The position numbers and the translations under genes are program-made. From Acanthornis magna (Eukaryota > Chordata > Aves > Passeriformes > Acanthizidae), in NCBI GenBank assembly GCA_036785705.1, contig JAWUZG010000028.1:2078501-2142500 (forward strand): a stretch of DNA of 64,000 bases, given 5' to 3'. The notes beneath the pieces are model-generated. The model had not been told where the DNA came from, did not search any database, and saw only the letters and a program-made list of their open reading frames with translations. Shown in pieces: positions 36,531 through 49,374 of the stretch; the stretch's first letter is position 1; the number at the start of each line of letters is the position of its first letter.

Positions 36531-39500
36531 TACACTTAGGGCCCCTGAGTAATTTGTATCACTGTTTATCTCACCTTAAAAATGTGTTCCAAATCCTTCC
36601 TGTCTGGAATTTGGGGGGTTCCCCTGGGTCAGGATACCCAAAGTTAATGTGTGGAGCTGCTGAGTGTGACAGCACGGGAGAAATACCTCCAGGTACTACA
36701 TAGTTGCATGCACGTAATTAGCCATTTACAGTATCTTTATTTCAAAATGCCTTCAAATCAGGGCTGTGCCTTGCACCCAAAAGTGCTGGTGGCTGCCTCC
36801 GCTTCCCCAGCCAGGCTGTGGAGGTGACATTTCTCCTTGTGGATGGGGTAATGGGGAGGACACAAGTCCCTGCAAAGCCCCCCCATGCCTTCAGCACCAA
36901 TCCCATCAGAAAGGACCCGGAGGACAGCGGCTGGGGACATACATGCATGTTTTCTCTAAGTGGGGAGGATGGCAAAATTGGCAAGGGGCCAGCGGGAAGT
37001 ATTTGTAAACACTTTGTAAATGATCCAATTTTCCTGAGCATCTGTTCACGACTCACTTGCCAGCTCCGTGGATCCAGTGCTGGTTGCTCAAATGGCAAAG
37101 GCTGGAAAAACCCCAGACTCACTGTGCCTTCGATCCCATCACCGAAGCAATTAATTCGCAGCAGCTTCGCTCTGACAACGCAGGCTCCTCGAAATAATAA
37201 AACCCGCTGTCAGGAAGGTGCCTGCATCATTATTGCATCGCTTCTCAGAGCAGTGTGCTCCAGCCCACGGACACTTGCAGCTGGCCTTCCATCAGCATCC
37301 TTTGCCGTGGTGAGGACGTGCCTGCATTCCTCCTGGAAAGATGCTCACAGCAGTTTAAGCAGGTGTTTTTGCCATGCTGGAGCTAGGGCTAAGTATGACT
37401 AAAACCTGGTTTGGTCCTAGTGAAGCCAACAGCAGTGGGAGCAAGTGTTTTCCATAGGGGGTTAAATATTACAGCAAGCTTGACACAGTTTTCTAGGTTT
37501 TTGGATAAAGACTGAGCTCAGGAATTGGCAGCAGCCTGTCAAGATGAAATGACCTCATGTAATCTCTGATTTCTGTGTCCTGCTATGCCCTTTCCCATTG
37601 AAAGTAATCAGCTCTTCAAAAAAAAAATTAAATAAAGGGTTTCTTCTTAATAAAAAACCTGGAAAGAAAGCACAAGGACATCAGGCTCCACAGAACTGAT
37701 TGAGTAGTGATCATCCAGTAGATATTTAATGCTGTGGTCCCAGCTACATCTTCATCTGCTTTGTTTCTTTTCCCTTTAAATTGGATTGGAATCACAGGAC
37801 CAAATCTCCATTTCCAGCATATATTGGGACCCTCTCTGGGCAGCCTGGACCTGCAAACAGGACAGCTTAGCATGGGTTTGGAGCAGACTGAAGCAGCAGA
37901 AGGAATGCTCTGGTTCTTCATCCCATGTTTATTCATTCTCCCGAAGACCACAAGGTGCTTCCTGCTTCCTACCATTACCTGGGAATTTCACCTGGGAATT
38001 TCACCTGGCAAACTCCTCATTACTGAAGGCTGCAATGATTCTAGGGATGTCTTTCATCCCCACTCCTCTCTCACTGCAGTAAATTAGTGCTTATGTGGGA
38101 AATGAGCTCAGACATTGCCCCGGGGTCGGTGCATCTGCCAGCGTTTGGCCAGTCAAGCCCTGCCATCAGTGCCCATCAAGCCGTGCTTTCACACGCTGGC
38201 CTGGGGTTTTCAGAGGTGATATATTAATTTTTTTCCCAGGTGAAGATGACCCCATTCATGGCTCCTCATCTGTTTGTCCTCTTGCTAATAATTAGAGCAG
38301 TGAGAGGCCAGGGGAGCAAGGCTGGCATGCCTGAGAAAGAAAAGCTCTCCTGCCTCAGGGTGGGTTTCTTCAGCCAAAGGAGAAATTGCTAAAAGAAGAA
38401 GAAAAAAAAAAAAGCCAGTAGCCCTTAAATGGGCTGTGTTTGTCTCAAGGACAAAATACCTCTCCCCACAGTTCCTGATACAGACAGGAAAGGTAACATC
38501 TCCGTCAGGAGGGAGTCACAGAAAAGGCATGGAAGGGAGGAATCACAGTGTGTTGGATGAAGAATATAGGATCTTGTGCTAAAAACAAAAACTTTTAGAG
38601 GTTCTGACTCCACTCTCATCCAGCACCATCATCAGGAGTCATTTACCTGGATTCAACAGGGCAATCTATTTGAACTGAGAGGGAAAGTCTGTTCTTACTG
38701 AATTACTCAGAAATCCTTGTGGGTTTCTTTCCATGCAGGCTCCTCTGTACATGAATCTTGGAGTTGCAAAGCCCATCCAGCCTTCAGACTGGCCTTGTTT
38801 CAGTGGCTCCATGGTTCTGGGGGTTTTGGGGGACATGGGCTCAGCTGAGTGGGCTCCTTGCCCTGAGGATGTTCCAAGGGAATGAGTTAAAGCATTGCCT
38901 AAACTAGAGGGTGATGTGGGTTAAAGAAACTGAGTTTATGTTTTTATTTTCCTGGTCATTCTTTCACTCCATCACCTTCCTTACTTCTCTGGGAAAGCAG
39001 ATGTAAAAATATTTGGTTGATTACAGACGAGCTCGTTGCCACAGAAGAGCAGTAGTGTGTCACATCACCTGCTAAAAATCTCTGGATCAAACTTTCTCAT
39101 CCCCACAAAAAGTCCATTTTAGGCATCTAACTCATTGTTGGCAGCTCATGGGGTGCATTTATTGGGACAAACCTGGCTCAGAATTGGAGATGGGCTTGCA
39201 GGAGAGAGGAGGATCCTCTCTTCAGACCTCTGCAGCTGGTGCCCATGACCTCCACACGTGCCTGAGCAGGTAGAGCAACCTCAGGAAAAAAGGAAAACCC
39301 CAGGATTTCTGGTCCCTTGTCTTTTAGTATCTCACAGCTCTCAGTCACTGAGCCCAGAAATGCAGTTTCCAAGGAGCCATCCGTGTGCTGGAGTAAACAG
39401 GACCTCATGGTCACAGCTTGCCTTGAACCGAGAGGGAACAGCTCTTCCCATTCCTACATGAATTGCTTAGACAGTGTCCCTGTATTTTGCTGTGCTGAAA

Positions 39501-40828
39501 CCTGACTGTTTCTAAGGTGGAAATATCCCCTTTTTCACATTATCCAGCACCAAACTCAATGCAACCAGGAATTTTTTTTGTTGGTAAAGCCCAGCTGCAT
39601 GTCCTTGAGGTTCCCCACGCATTGGATGATCAGGGTAGATCTACAACCCTTGAGCTGCGGCAATTTCCGTAAAAGATTTGAGACTTTTCTAGTTTGGAAG
39701 ATGCCTGGGTAAGTTTCTTTACCACAGGTAAGAATGAAAGCAATCTTGTTTGTGTTGCATATTTTAGGCACTGCAAAGGTTTTCCTTGAGGCTTCACTTC
39801 ACTGAAGGTTGCAGAAACCAGTCTTGTGCTTAATGTATCTTGGGGTCTTTTGGGCTCAACAGAGCAATTTTTTTCTTCTGGTTGTCATTAACCTGCTTAT
39901 ACTTTGTTTCATGTTCTTGATTTAAAACCAGTGAAGTCTGGAGTGGAAAGCCTGGGTTATTTTTCTTTGGATTCTGTAGACTCTACTGAAGTTCCCAGTA
40001 GAATATTCTAACACTGGGAATTAACAAAAGTGCTTTTTCTTGTGCCCAAATAAGTAAAAGCCTGGTTTCAGTGTGTAATGAAACCAGAATGATACCCATG
40101 GGATAAAGGGCAAGACATAACTTGAACTGGCATGGTGAAATTGTCTGTAAGCACACAGATTGAAAGGAAATGGCTCATACACATCCAATAGGAAAAAATA
40201 AATGGCGTTTTGGTGCTGGGTTATGAAAACAGAGGCAGGAGAAGTCCTTGGCTGGGCAGGTTTCCTTACCAAAGAAATAGAAAATATCCATTATTTCCAG
40301 AATAAAGCCGCACAGATTATTCTGCTGGTTGCACCCTGTGAGTATCACCTGCCTGAGTATCACCTTGAACTGAGGTCTATTTTCTCTCTGGTGTCTGATG
40401 AATCCAACTCACACCTGGAGCACTCTCGATTTGCACCTGTCTGCAAGAGAGCAGAGCTTGGCCATGGAGAGCCAGAGGGGAATGGCGAGAGACAGACACA
40501 ACTTTCAGTTTAGCATGCAGGGCTTCTTGAAAACATTATTCAAGCTTTATAATTCTCAGAGGATTACTTGGTCTTGTGTTGGACAGTGTGTTTTGCTATA
40601 TGTTAGGGTAAATGCATCCACAAAAGCAGAGGGATATCTCCTTCCAGAAACCTTGTTATTCTTGAAGGAAAATAAAGACCAAAGGAGAAGATCTGTGCCA
40701 GAGATGTTCTAAGCCCATGCTGCCCCTCATTCAGGTTCTGGACTCAGATGTCAGCCAAGAGCACTGGACAAAATAGAGGGGGAGCGTTAAAGGAGGATTT
40801 GTCGCATGCTGAGGATGGTGATTTGAAT
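36531..40828. other. Intergenic, no gene recognised
   Basis: Unique sequence. A 13-bp unit (ACCTGGGAATTTC) is tandemly repeated about 2.5 times at 37977-38008. No coding exon, RNA gene or mobile element is identified. Confidence 0.6.
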
Positions 40829-41390
40829 GACAGAATAGTTTGGGTCAGAAGGGACCTTCAGAGGTCCAGCCCCCTTGCAGTGAGCAGGTACACCTTCAAC
40901 TAGATCAGGGTGCTCAGAGCCCTGTCCAACCTGACCTTGAATGTTTCCAAGGATGAGTCCACCACCTCTCTGGGCAACCTGTGCCTGTGCCCCACCACCC
41001 TCATTGCACAGAATTTCTCTCTTATATCTAGTCTGAATCTATCTTCTTTTAGTTTAAAACCATTACCCCTTTTCCTTTCATGAAAGACCCTGCTTAAAAG
41101 CCTGTCTTTATTGCTCTTGTAAGTCCCCTCTTAGTGCTGATAGGCCACTCTAAGGTCTGCCCAGAGCCTTCTCTTCTCCAGGCTGAGCAAGCCCAGCTCT
41201 GGCATCCTTTCCTCGCAGGAGAGGTGCTCCAGCCCTCTGATCACTTTCGTGGCCTCCTCTGAACTTGTTCCGAAAGGTCTTCCCTGTGCTGAGGAGCCCA
41301 GAGCTGGACACCCCATTACTGCAGGTGGGGTTTCATGAGAACAGAGGGGAAGAATCACCTGCGTTGACCTGCTGGTCACACTTCATACCC
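40829..41390 (-). mobile_element. CR1 LINE fragment (minus), about 560 bp
   Basis: Antisense CR1: GACAGAATAGTTTGGGTCAG, GAAGGGACCTTCAGAGG, TCTCTGGGCAACCTGTGCC, TTAGTTTAAAACCATTACCCC, TCTCCAGGCTGAGCAAGCCC and GACACCCCATTACTGCAGGTG. It reaches into the degraded 3' end of the ORF2 region. Confidence 0.95.
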
Positions 41391-41837
41391 AGCGAGTCCT
41401 GTGCATCTGCTGCCCTGCTTGGGAAAGCCTTGGTTCCCCACACATAAATACATCAGAGCACATTTCCTCCACTGAAATCCTTATAAAGCCCAAGATGTAG
41501 CATGGGAACTGTAGGAAGCACACAGGGGGACCTTGCTGAAGGGGAGGGAAGGAGGACATCAGTCCCTGCTGCTTTGGGGACCCAGCACTGGGGTGCCCAT
41601 GACGCTGGTGGGCCCCTCCCTGGCTCAGCACTGCCACGGTCCCTGGCTTGGGATGAACAAGAAAGACCCAGTTTGGTCTGGCCTCCTCTGAGCAGGAGGA
41701 TCCAGGAGACAGGAGAGGTGATCCAGAGCTTTTAAATCCATTGGTAAAAATCTCTGAAAGGGATGCAGGCTGTGAGCAGCAGCACCAGGACACCAGGATG
41801 CAAAGAGGGGTCATGCAGGGTTATTACAGCCAGAGGC
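41391..41837. other. Intergenic spacer
   Basis: Unique sequence between a CR1 copy and a pyrimidine tract, with nothing recognised. Confidence 0.6.
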
Positions 41838-42245
41838 ACTCCCTCCTTCCCTCTGTCCCTCCTTCCCCCAGTCTCTACTTCCCTCCATCAGTCTGTCCTT
41901 CCCTTCATCTCTTCCACTATCCTTACTTCCATCCTGCCTTCAGTCCTCCATCCCTCCCTTTTTCCCTCCCTTTTTTCCTCCCTTTTTCCCTCCCTTTTTT
42001 CCTCCCTTTTTCCCTCCCTCCCTCCCTCCCTCCCTCCCTCCCTCCCTTCCTCCCTCGATCTTGTGTCCTTCCTTTCATACCTTGCTTCATCCTTCCTTCC
42101 ATCCCTCATCCCCCATTCCTCCCTTTTTCCTCCTTTCATCCTTCCTTCATCCTTCCATCCCTCACCCCTCCATTCCTCCCTTTTTTCCTCCTTTCATCCT
42201 TCCTTCATCCTTCCATCCCTCCCTACATCCTCCCTCCAGCCCTCC
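41838..42245 (+). repeat. Pyrimidine-rich CCTT/CCCT minisatellite (about 400 bp)
   Basis: The central part alternates CCCTCCCTTTTT and CCTCCCTTTTTT units and then perfect (CCCT)n. The right part is a roughly 58-60-bp higher-order unit (TTCATCCTTCC...CATTCCTCC...TTTTTCC) present about 2.5 times. It is over 90 percent pyrimidine on this strand. Open frames across it are artefacts. Confidence 0.93.
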
Positions 42246-44119
42246 CAGCCTCCCTGGGTCTTTTCAAACAGGCTCCCCCATTCAGAGGGGATTTCTCCAC
42301 GCCAGGCCGATCAGGGGGATTAAAGAGCAATTAAACCTGATAAATTATCTGCCTGAAACATTTTTTCAAAGTGGCCACTGTGCTGGAGCAAAGTCCCTGT
42401 CGCTTCATTTCCCCTGTGAAGGGGGATCAGGGCAGATCAAGCCCCGGCGACCCTCTGACCTCCGCCTGTGCCGGGCATGGAGCGGCGAGGGACCCGCGCT
42501 CCCCTCCACGCCCCACCGCCAGTGAAACCGGCCTCTCCTCCCTTCTGGCAGGGCTTTAGCCTTTGGGAAGTGTCAGAGATGCCTCCCAGGCTGAGGCAAG
42601 CAAAGGAGGAACGGGAGCAGCCTGCCTCCTTTCAGGCTAAACAAACAGCCTCTGCCTTCAAAGCTCCCAGAAATCGTTGTCCTAATTTCTCTCCCATCTG
42701 ATATTCTGCATCTGCTTTCGTGATGGCTCCAGCTGCCTCTCACCTCAAACCTTTTCCAGCTTCTGCTTGGCAGCAGGAGCCAGAGCAAGGGGCTTTAATG
42801 GCAATTTGAAGTGTCCCCAGTTTAAATAAACCCCAGGTCTACCCTAGTCCTCAGGGATGCTCCAAAACACACCGTGGTTTCTAGCTGGGTGCTTTGAGCT
42901 AGTGTGCAGTCTCAGGCTGTTTTATCAGTCCTTCTCCTCTGTTCCCTCAAGTCAAGGGTCTGTAAAACTCCTGCTTTTACTTTCAGCCTTGTGCTGCTGC
43001 TCAGCTCAGCTGCCATTAGATCATCTCCTCCCAGCCCAGCTGATTACCCATGGCCTGTCCTCAGCTACCACAGACCTCTGCCTGCTCCCATCATGGATTT
43101 ATCAATGAAATTCAGCCCCATGCAGCTACTCCAGATCCTGGGTGCTGTACTAAGGAGCAGGATTCAGCCCCTGATACAAGATCATTGGTTTCCATAGGAA
43201 GGTTGAAGAACCTCATTTCTGGCCCTTGTGTTTCTCTGCTTTTCTTTCCCACGCCTTCACTCCATTAATTAGAATAGGAAAAGATGCCCCTACAAAATCC
43301 AATGATGCTTAAGTGTCTTATATTAATGAATGTAGATGTTAGCACAACACAGCATCCTCCCAAAACCTCATGAAAACAAAACAGCTCTGCACAAGGCTCT
43401 GTATGCCCTTGCAAACAGCAAAAAAGAGGGAAAGCAAGGACAAAAATAGTTTCTCATAGACTAATTAATTGAAAATAACTGTGAGGTCAAGGATCAGACT
43501 GCTAGGAATATACTTTTAAAGATGCTAAATGTGTTTGGTTTCTACAGAGCTATGCAGCTGTATCCAGATTTCATGCTGGAGTGCTCCATGTGGAAGTCCA
43601 CCTCTTGCCTCTCAAGTCCAGTTATTCAGAAAATGCTTCAATTAAAACTGGGGTTCTCAGCTCTTCAAACAAGTCACCCATTTTCTCTGGCCCATCCACT
43701 CTACCGACAACCTCAGAGCTGTTGCTACCCCTGAGTTTATATACCCAGAATCAACACATGGAGAAGTTCTGCAATGACCATTTCCAGATAAAGGTGATCC
43801 TTGCTGTTTGAGCTGATGGACGGCTCAAAAAATAGGCTGAAATTTAAAAAATGCAACTTTCTTTGTCTATGTGTTTGCCTCTTGTGCCTTTCCTTACATG
43901 GCCTAACAGATTAATTACCTGGCTTGGACATGCCTGTAAAGGGAAAACTATAAGCTAGGAAAGATCTCCAGAAATGTGACCTGGTTCTGACGGCACTCCT
44001 GATCCACCCCTCGAGGGCAGATCAGCACTAACGTGACCTGTGTGTCCAGCAGCATGTGTCAACACTGTGAACCATCACACTGCTGGGGATTGCTTGGGAA
44101 TAACCTGTGGATGGCTTGT
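42246..44119. other. Intergenic, no gene recognised
   Basis: Unique sequence of mixed composition with no element recognised. Confidence 0.6.
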
Positions 44120-44306
44120 CTGGCACTGGAACAGGCTGTCCTGGGAAGAGTGGAGTCACCATCCCTGCAGGGATTTTAAAAAAGTGGATGTGGCATTTAG
44201 AGGCAAGATTTAGTGGTGGGCTTGGCAGTGCTGGGTTAAATGTTCGACTCAATAATCTCAGAGGTCTTTTCCAACATAAATGATTCTATGGTTCTATGAT
44301 TCTATG
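44120..44306 (+). mobile_element. CR1 LINE fragment, 3' end (plus), second subfamily
   Basis: It contains GGCACTGGAACAGGCTG, CAGGGATTTTAAAAAAGTGG, ATTTAGTGGTGGGCTTGGCAG and AGAGGTCTTTTCCAAC. It ends with three TTCTATG octamers. The TTGGCAGTGCTGGGTTAA end is the complement of the 9.8-kb copy. Confidence 0.93.
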
Positions 44307-47189
44307 GGCTGAGAATGACTTCAGGAATACGTCCATACCTAGTGAAAGAGAAAGATGAAGTCACTCGCCTGAGGACATGAGAAATTCTGATTTTGTTCTG
44401 AAATTCTGAAATGGAGATTTAATCCTGGAGCTTTTTACCTCTTCCCTTTTCTGGCAGAGATGAAAAATTCAAGACATCCATGTCCTGGGAAGGTTTGGCA
44501 GTGTTGGCTGAGGGTGCACAGATATTTAGGGGACAAAACCACTTGAAAAAAAACCTTTTTCTTAGGGGCATTTAATACCAGAGGGCCCCAGGGCATACAA
44601 CATCCATTCCCACACAAGCCCATCCATTTCAGGTCATCCACCCCTTGCTCACCCCCCTCTCACTCAAAAGTAATTCCTTCTGCCCAGGGTGCCTCTCCCC
44701 ATCCCGACAGCCACTATATCCTTACGTATGGCAGTCAGGAAAATCCAGCACTTTGTTTCTCATTTCTCTCACCTGCACCCATGTCTCATCTTCATCTTCC
44801 TCTGCTGGGAAACTTGTGCAGGGCCCCTTCTCCCTTCCCCATGTCCAGGCTCCCAGGCAGAGACTTGCTGGATAACATAGCCATCATCACAACGCTCCTG
44901 CTATTAGGCATAATAATACTGCTGGGATTATTTCCCTCCGACTATAAGTGATTCATTAAATTGATTTCACGAGGAACTGCTATTCCTGCACACAGCACCA
45001 TCCAGAGCACACTAGGAGTGCATGGCATTATTTACATTTGTTTGCCCCTACCAAGGCTGGCTGTAACTCCATAAATATTTATAGAAGCAGTGTGTATCTA
45101 CAATACCCAGTCAATTCTCAGTGAGTTGTGTGTGCTAGGCTTTCTGGTCTATCCTGTGGTTTTATATAAAACCGATGATGCAGAAAGGTAAGGGAAAAGG
45201 GAGAGACAAATTCCTGGTCCGCATGAGCCTCTGGTGTTTGCCTGAGTGAGGGGAATCCACACCTCTGGGAGAGGTCCCCCCAGACAGCACAGTGTGCAGA
45301 TGCTCCGTGGCATGGAAGTCCATAAATCAGGGGAGCTGTGACCCAGCTCAGACAGGCGCAGGAGCCAACTCTGCACCAGCTAATGCAGCGCCAGTGCCTG
45401 CGAGCCAGGGGGATGGATTTAGTGCTCTCTAGCAGTTGTGGTGGCAGGCAGAGTGCCAAGTGGCATCTCCAGTGAGCGCGGCTGGGCATTCGCTGCCCAG
45501 GGTGCAGGGGGATATTTACTGAATGACACTAATAAAACCCAAAAACAAAGCAGGCTAATGTCGGTAATTCCCCCGGACAATTTAAATGCACATAATTTAG
45601 GAGAGGAGCAGCCTCCCACATATCCATTCTCACACAGGCTCTCTAAATACCGAGAACAATGTGGCCGCTGCACTTTGGAGAAGTGAGAATAGGTTTGGGG
45701 ACTGGAAGTGCCAAGCAGAAGCTGCAGAGCCAAATGTCACAGAGCTCTGGGACTGCAGGAAAGAGCAGGAGAGACGGTGTGTGAGCATCCTCTCCTCACA
45801 GGCATGGAGGGACAAAGCTGTCTGCTCAGGGTCACGGCAGCAAGTGGCCACCTTGCTAACGTCGTCTCAGATGCTGCACACAGCAAACATTCTGCATCTT
45901 CCCGTGCAGCCTGAGCAGAATTGCCCCTGTCTCCGCATCCTGGCACTGCAGGATAAGCACATGGTGATGCTCCTGCAACCCTGAATGAGTCAGGCAGATG
46001 TGGTCCCCTCTCCATCCTCATCCCAGCAGAAAGCGTGGCCATGGCTCTCCTTCTAAATGTCCTTCCTGCAGGACATCTCTCCAGGGCTGCAGAGAAATGT
46101 CTCAGCGGCTCCCCTGTGCTGGCAGCAGCCAAGGAGCGAGGGAAGTGTCACCACTGGCACCTTCCTGTGCCATGGTGGGGATCACGTATTACTGGAGACC
46201 TCCTGAGCACAGGAGATGCACAGGCCAGGACCCAAATCCCACCATGTACCAAGGGCAACGCTTTCATCACCCTTAGGATGGTTTGCATCCCTATTAGCAG
46301 TGGAAAAGACATTTTCCATCCCTGATGAAACCAGGACTGCATTTCGTTTTCTTTGCTGCCCTGCAGAAATGGCCCCAGCCTCCTCCGCAGGACAGGGCTG
46401 GGCACAGCCCCAGTTTGAGACAGGTGAGGGGAGTGTTCTGTGCCCACCCAGAGGGGCAGGGGAACTGGAGAGGGCTCAGGAAGGCAGAGGGCACGCAGGG
46501 AGGATGCAGTCACCTTTGTTGGTGCTGACCCCGAGCCCCGGCTTCTGTCCATGCCTGAGGCCAGGCAGGGTGCCGCCTTTGTGGGGAGGCGAAGGGAAGT
46601 GCCCTCGCATCCCTCACGCTGACTTGCCTTCACCAGGGACCTTAATTCAGCAAAAACCGCAGCCGTCACGGATGGATGCGGAAGAGGGGAAGGGAGGGTT
46701 GGGGGCGATGGCTTGCGCCGTCCTTTTCCTTTCCCTCGCTGTGCCCAGCTTCCCACAAACAGGCGGCAGCAGCAGCCTCGGGGAGGGGGCACAGCCTCCT
46801 TCCCGAGCCCCAGCACCCTCTGCACCCCACGGCCGCCTGTGCCCCACTGCCCGCCTGAGCTCCGGAGGGGCCGCTTCCCTCGCTGTGATGTTTCCTGCTG
46901 TATGACACAGAGAATGTGAGGGTTTAGGCTTTGAAGGAAGGGATTTTACCTCTTTACATCCGCTCCCTTTGACAGCTGAAAGGTGCCTGTGTGGCACCAG
47001 GGACTGCCTGGAGCCCAGTGGCCTCCTCCAGTGCCGGCCCCCATCATCGACCCCTTCACTCGCCCCCTCCATCTCCCTTTGGCAGCTCTTCTCCCAGGTT
47101 TGGGGAGGCTCCAGCGCCGCTTTCCCTGCGAGGTGGAAAGATAGCTCCTTTAATCTCACCCCTAACCCCATGACCTTCCTCCCTTAAGG
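44307..47189. other. Intergenic; two enhancer-like patches
   Basis: No gene. Two unique AT-rich pieces stand out. 44875-45120 has GGCATAATAATACTGCTGGG, GTGATTCATTAAATTGATTTC and CCATAAATATTTATAG. 45505-45625 has CAGGCTAATGTCGGTAATTCC and GCACATAATTTAGG. The GC-rich 46.2-47.2 kb part shows nothing specific. Confidence 0.45.
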
Positions 47190-47575
47190 AGCTTTTCCCC
47201 TTCATGTCACTGCTTTTTAAAGCCTCCTTTACAAATAAAAGCAATTTCCTTTTGGAACTGTAGCTATGACATGGGGAGATGCGCTTTTTTTTTCGGACAA
47301 TAAAGGGGTAAGAATGGGGGGCCAGCTCCTTTTTGGTGTTTGTATTCGGCAGGGTCTGTTTGTTTTGATACTTTACATAAGACTGTAAACACCAGGCGAG
47401 TTAAAAGCTTTAATTAAAAAAAGGTGGTGAGCTGGGGAGGGGAGGAAAAAGGGGGAAAAAAGCCTTTCAATTTACACAGTGACTTGAAGAAGCAGTCTCA
47501 GACAGACAAGATAAATACAGCCCGGGAATCCAAGAAAACTAGAGGACAAAAAAAAATTTAAGAATATGACAGCAT
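47190..47575. promoter_or_regulatory. Candidate cis-regulatory block
   Basis: An AT-rich unique stretch between GC-rich blocks. It has TTTTAAAGCCTCCTTTAC, GGACAATAAAGGGG, TGTTTTGATACTTTACATAAG and GTTAAAAGCTTTAATTAAAA. Composition-based call only. Confidence 0.3.
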
Positions 47576-48166
47576 CAACCTACAAAACGCAGCAGCTCAG
47601 CGCTGTGGCACCGCGCACTCCCGCAGCCCACCCAGCCCTGTGGGCTGGAACTGCCCTCGCCCCTCTTCTCCTCCTTGTAAAAAGTCGCTGCGGGAAAAGC
47701 CAAGGGAGGTGACACCCTTGCCGCCACCGCCCCACACCGTGGCTTTGAAGTTCCTGGGTGGGGTATTTTACTGTTCTCTCGGGCCTGCGTGCGGAACGGA
47801 CAGGTCCTTGGTGGCCTCCGCCTTGTCACCCGGCATTGGAGCGATGCACCGGAGCCGAGCCGGGCGCTGCGGTCTGCGCTCCGGGCTGGCCGGGCGGCCG
47901 CTCCCGGCCCCGCTCCCTCCGGGAACACCTCCCGGGATGCCCGAGGCAGGCACGGCCCCGCCACCCCCGGCAGCTGCCGTTCCTTGGGCGGCTCTGGGGG
48001 TGAGAGGAGATGGGGGACAGGCCGGTGATGGGAACCCACGGCGGGGTCCGGCCCCGCGCTGTACCGCCCTGCTGCCCGCTCACAGCGCCGGACACTGCCC
48101 GCAGCCCGGGTGGGCACAGCGGGGTCTGCCACAGCCACGGGGACCGGCGGCAGCCGGGAGAACTGC
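47576..48166. other. GC- and CpG-rich intergenic block
   Basis: CpG-dense sequence with long but unrecognised open frames on both strands, which fail to continue into any splice-supported exon and run into a purine repeat. It could be an outer CpG island of the EN2 domain. No gene is called. Confidence 0.5.
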
Positions 48167-48382
48167 GGGGAAGAGGAAAGGGGGGAAGGAAAAAAGGGGA
48201 GAGGAGAGAGGGAGAGAAAGGAAAAGGAAGGGAGGGAGGGAGGGAGGGAGGGAGGAAGGCAGGAAGGAAGGAAGGAAAGAGAAGAGAAGAAAATAGAATA
48301 GAGAAAAGAAAAGAAAAGAAAAGAAAAGAAAAGAAAAGAAAAGAAAAGAAAAGAAAAGAGAAAAGAAAAGAAGAGAAAGAAG
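48167..48382 (+). repeat. Polypurine tract ending in (AAAAG)n
   Basis: About 216 bp, nearly all purine on this strand: mixed GA, then (GGGA)n (48229-48253), (GGAA)n, and about 14 AAAAG copies (48303-48371). Only two or so T interruptions near 48294-48299. Confidence 0.95.
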
Positions 48383-49374
48383 TTTCCCAGTCCATGCCAG
48401 CCCTCCCCATCTCTGTTCTCTCGCAGAGAGCCGGTATGGGGGGCGTGGGACAGAGGCCTCGCCCCCCCGGACCCTTGGCCCAGCCTTCACCCGGCGGACT
48501 CCCGCTCCTCCCTGCCGTCTTCCAGGCCCGGCGGCCGCGGAGGGGCACGGAGAGGGTGTCGGGGTCCCACAGTGGGCGGGTGGGGAAGGGGAAGCTGCGA
48601 ACGACGAGGAAGGACCGGGGCCCGGGGCTCGTAGTCCTCCCCGATGAACTTTCCGCAGAGCAAGGAGAGGCGAGAAGGAGCATCCTTGTCGTCCATTCTG
48701 CAGCCAGCCTGAGCCCTGGTTCCGGCGGGCAGCACTCCTGCCTGGCTGACAGGGACACCCCACTGAGACCTGTAGTTTTGTTTGCTGCTTGTTAAAAAAA
48801 AAAAAAAAAACCACCAAAAACCAAAAAAAAAAAAACCAACCGGTTTTTTATTTGTATTTGGTGTTCTGAGGTTGGGGTTTTTTTGGTTTTTGTTTTCTTG
48901 GGTTTGGGGGTTTTGTTTTGTCTTGTTTTGTTTTCCTGGAAACGCTGAGGAAATGCAGCGTGTGTGCAGCGTGTCTGGGCCATGCCCCCGTCACTGCGTG
49001 CAGCCCCTCGCCCATCCCGGTCCCTCGAGAGATAGGGGGGCAGCCCAGGGCGGGGGCACACCCCAGGGTAAGGCTCACCTTTACCGGGAGGAGCCGAACG
49101 GCCCCACAGCCCGGCCCCAGCACAGCCCTGCCCGTCCCTTCGGCGGGGGCGGCTGTCGTGGAGCCCACCTCCGTCCCCCCGGGGCACCATCCCCACGATG
49201 GGGGCGACAGCAGCCCCCCAACCGGATTGCCGGAAAGCCTGGGGCAGTGAAGGGCGGGGAAGGTGCCGGTCCTGCTGGGGAGGGCAGGGACTCCCCCAAA
49301 CCTGTCTCGGAGCTTGCCCGAGCGCGGAGCCTCGGCGGCGCGGGGTGAGCGCGGCTGGGCTCCCGGTCCGCAAC
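48383..49374. other. GC-rich intergenic sequence
   Basis: CpG-rich on both sides of the low-complexity pair. Open frames on both strands are unsupported by homology. No gene is recognised. Confidence 0.5.
48793..48940 (+). repeat. A/C-rich then G/T-rich low-complexity pair
   Basis: An A-run with CCACC/CCAAC (48793-48840) is followed by GGTTTTTT and a G/T-rich stretch (48841-48940). The two halves are approximately complementary and could form an imperfect hairpin. Confidence 0.8.

Noticed and set aside
41741..42334. 197- and 186-codon Ser/Pro/Phe-rich frames
   Set aside because: Translation of the CCTT/CCCT pyrimidine minisatellite in several frames.
47826..48817. 310- and 245-codon minus-strand frames and 261-codon plus-strand frame
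   Set aside because: Open only because of high GC and a stop-free purine/pyrimidine repeat. Overlapping frames on both strands, no recognisable domain.
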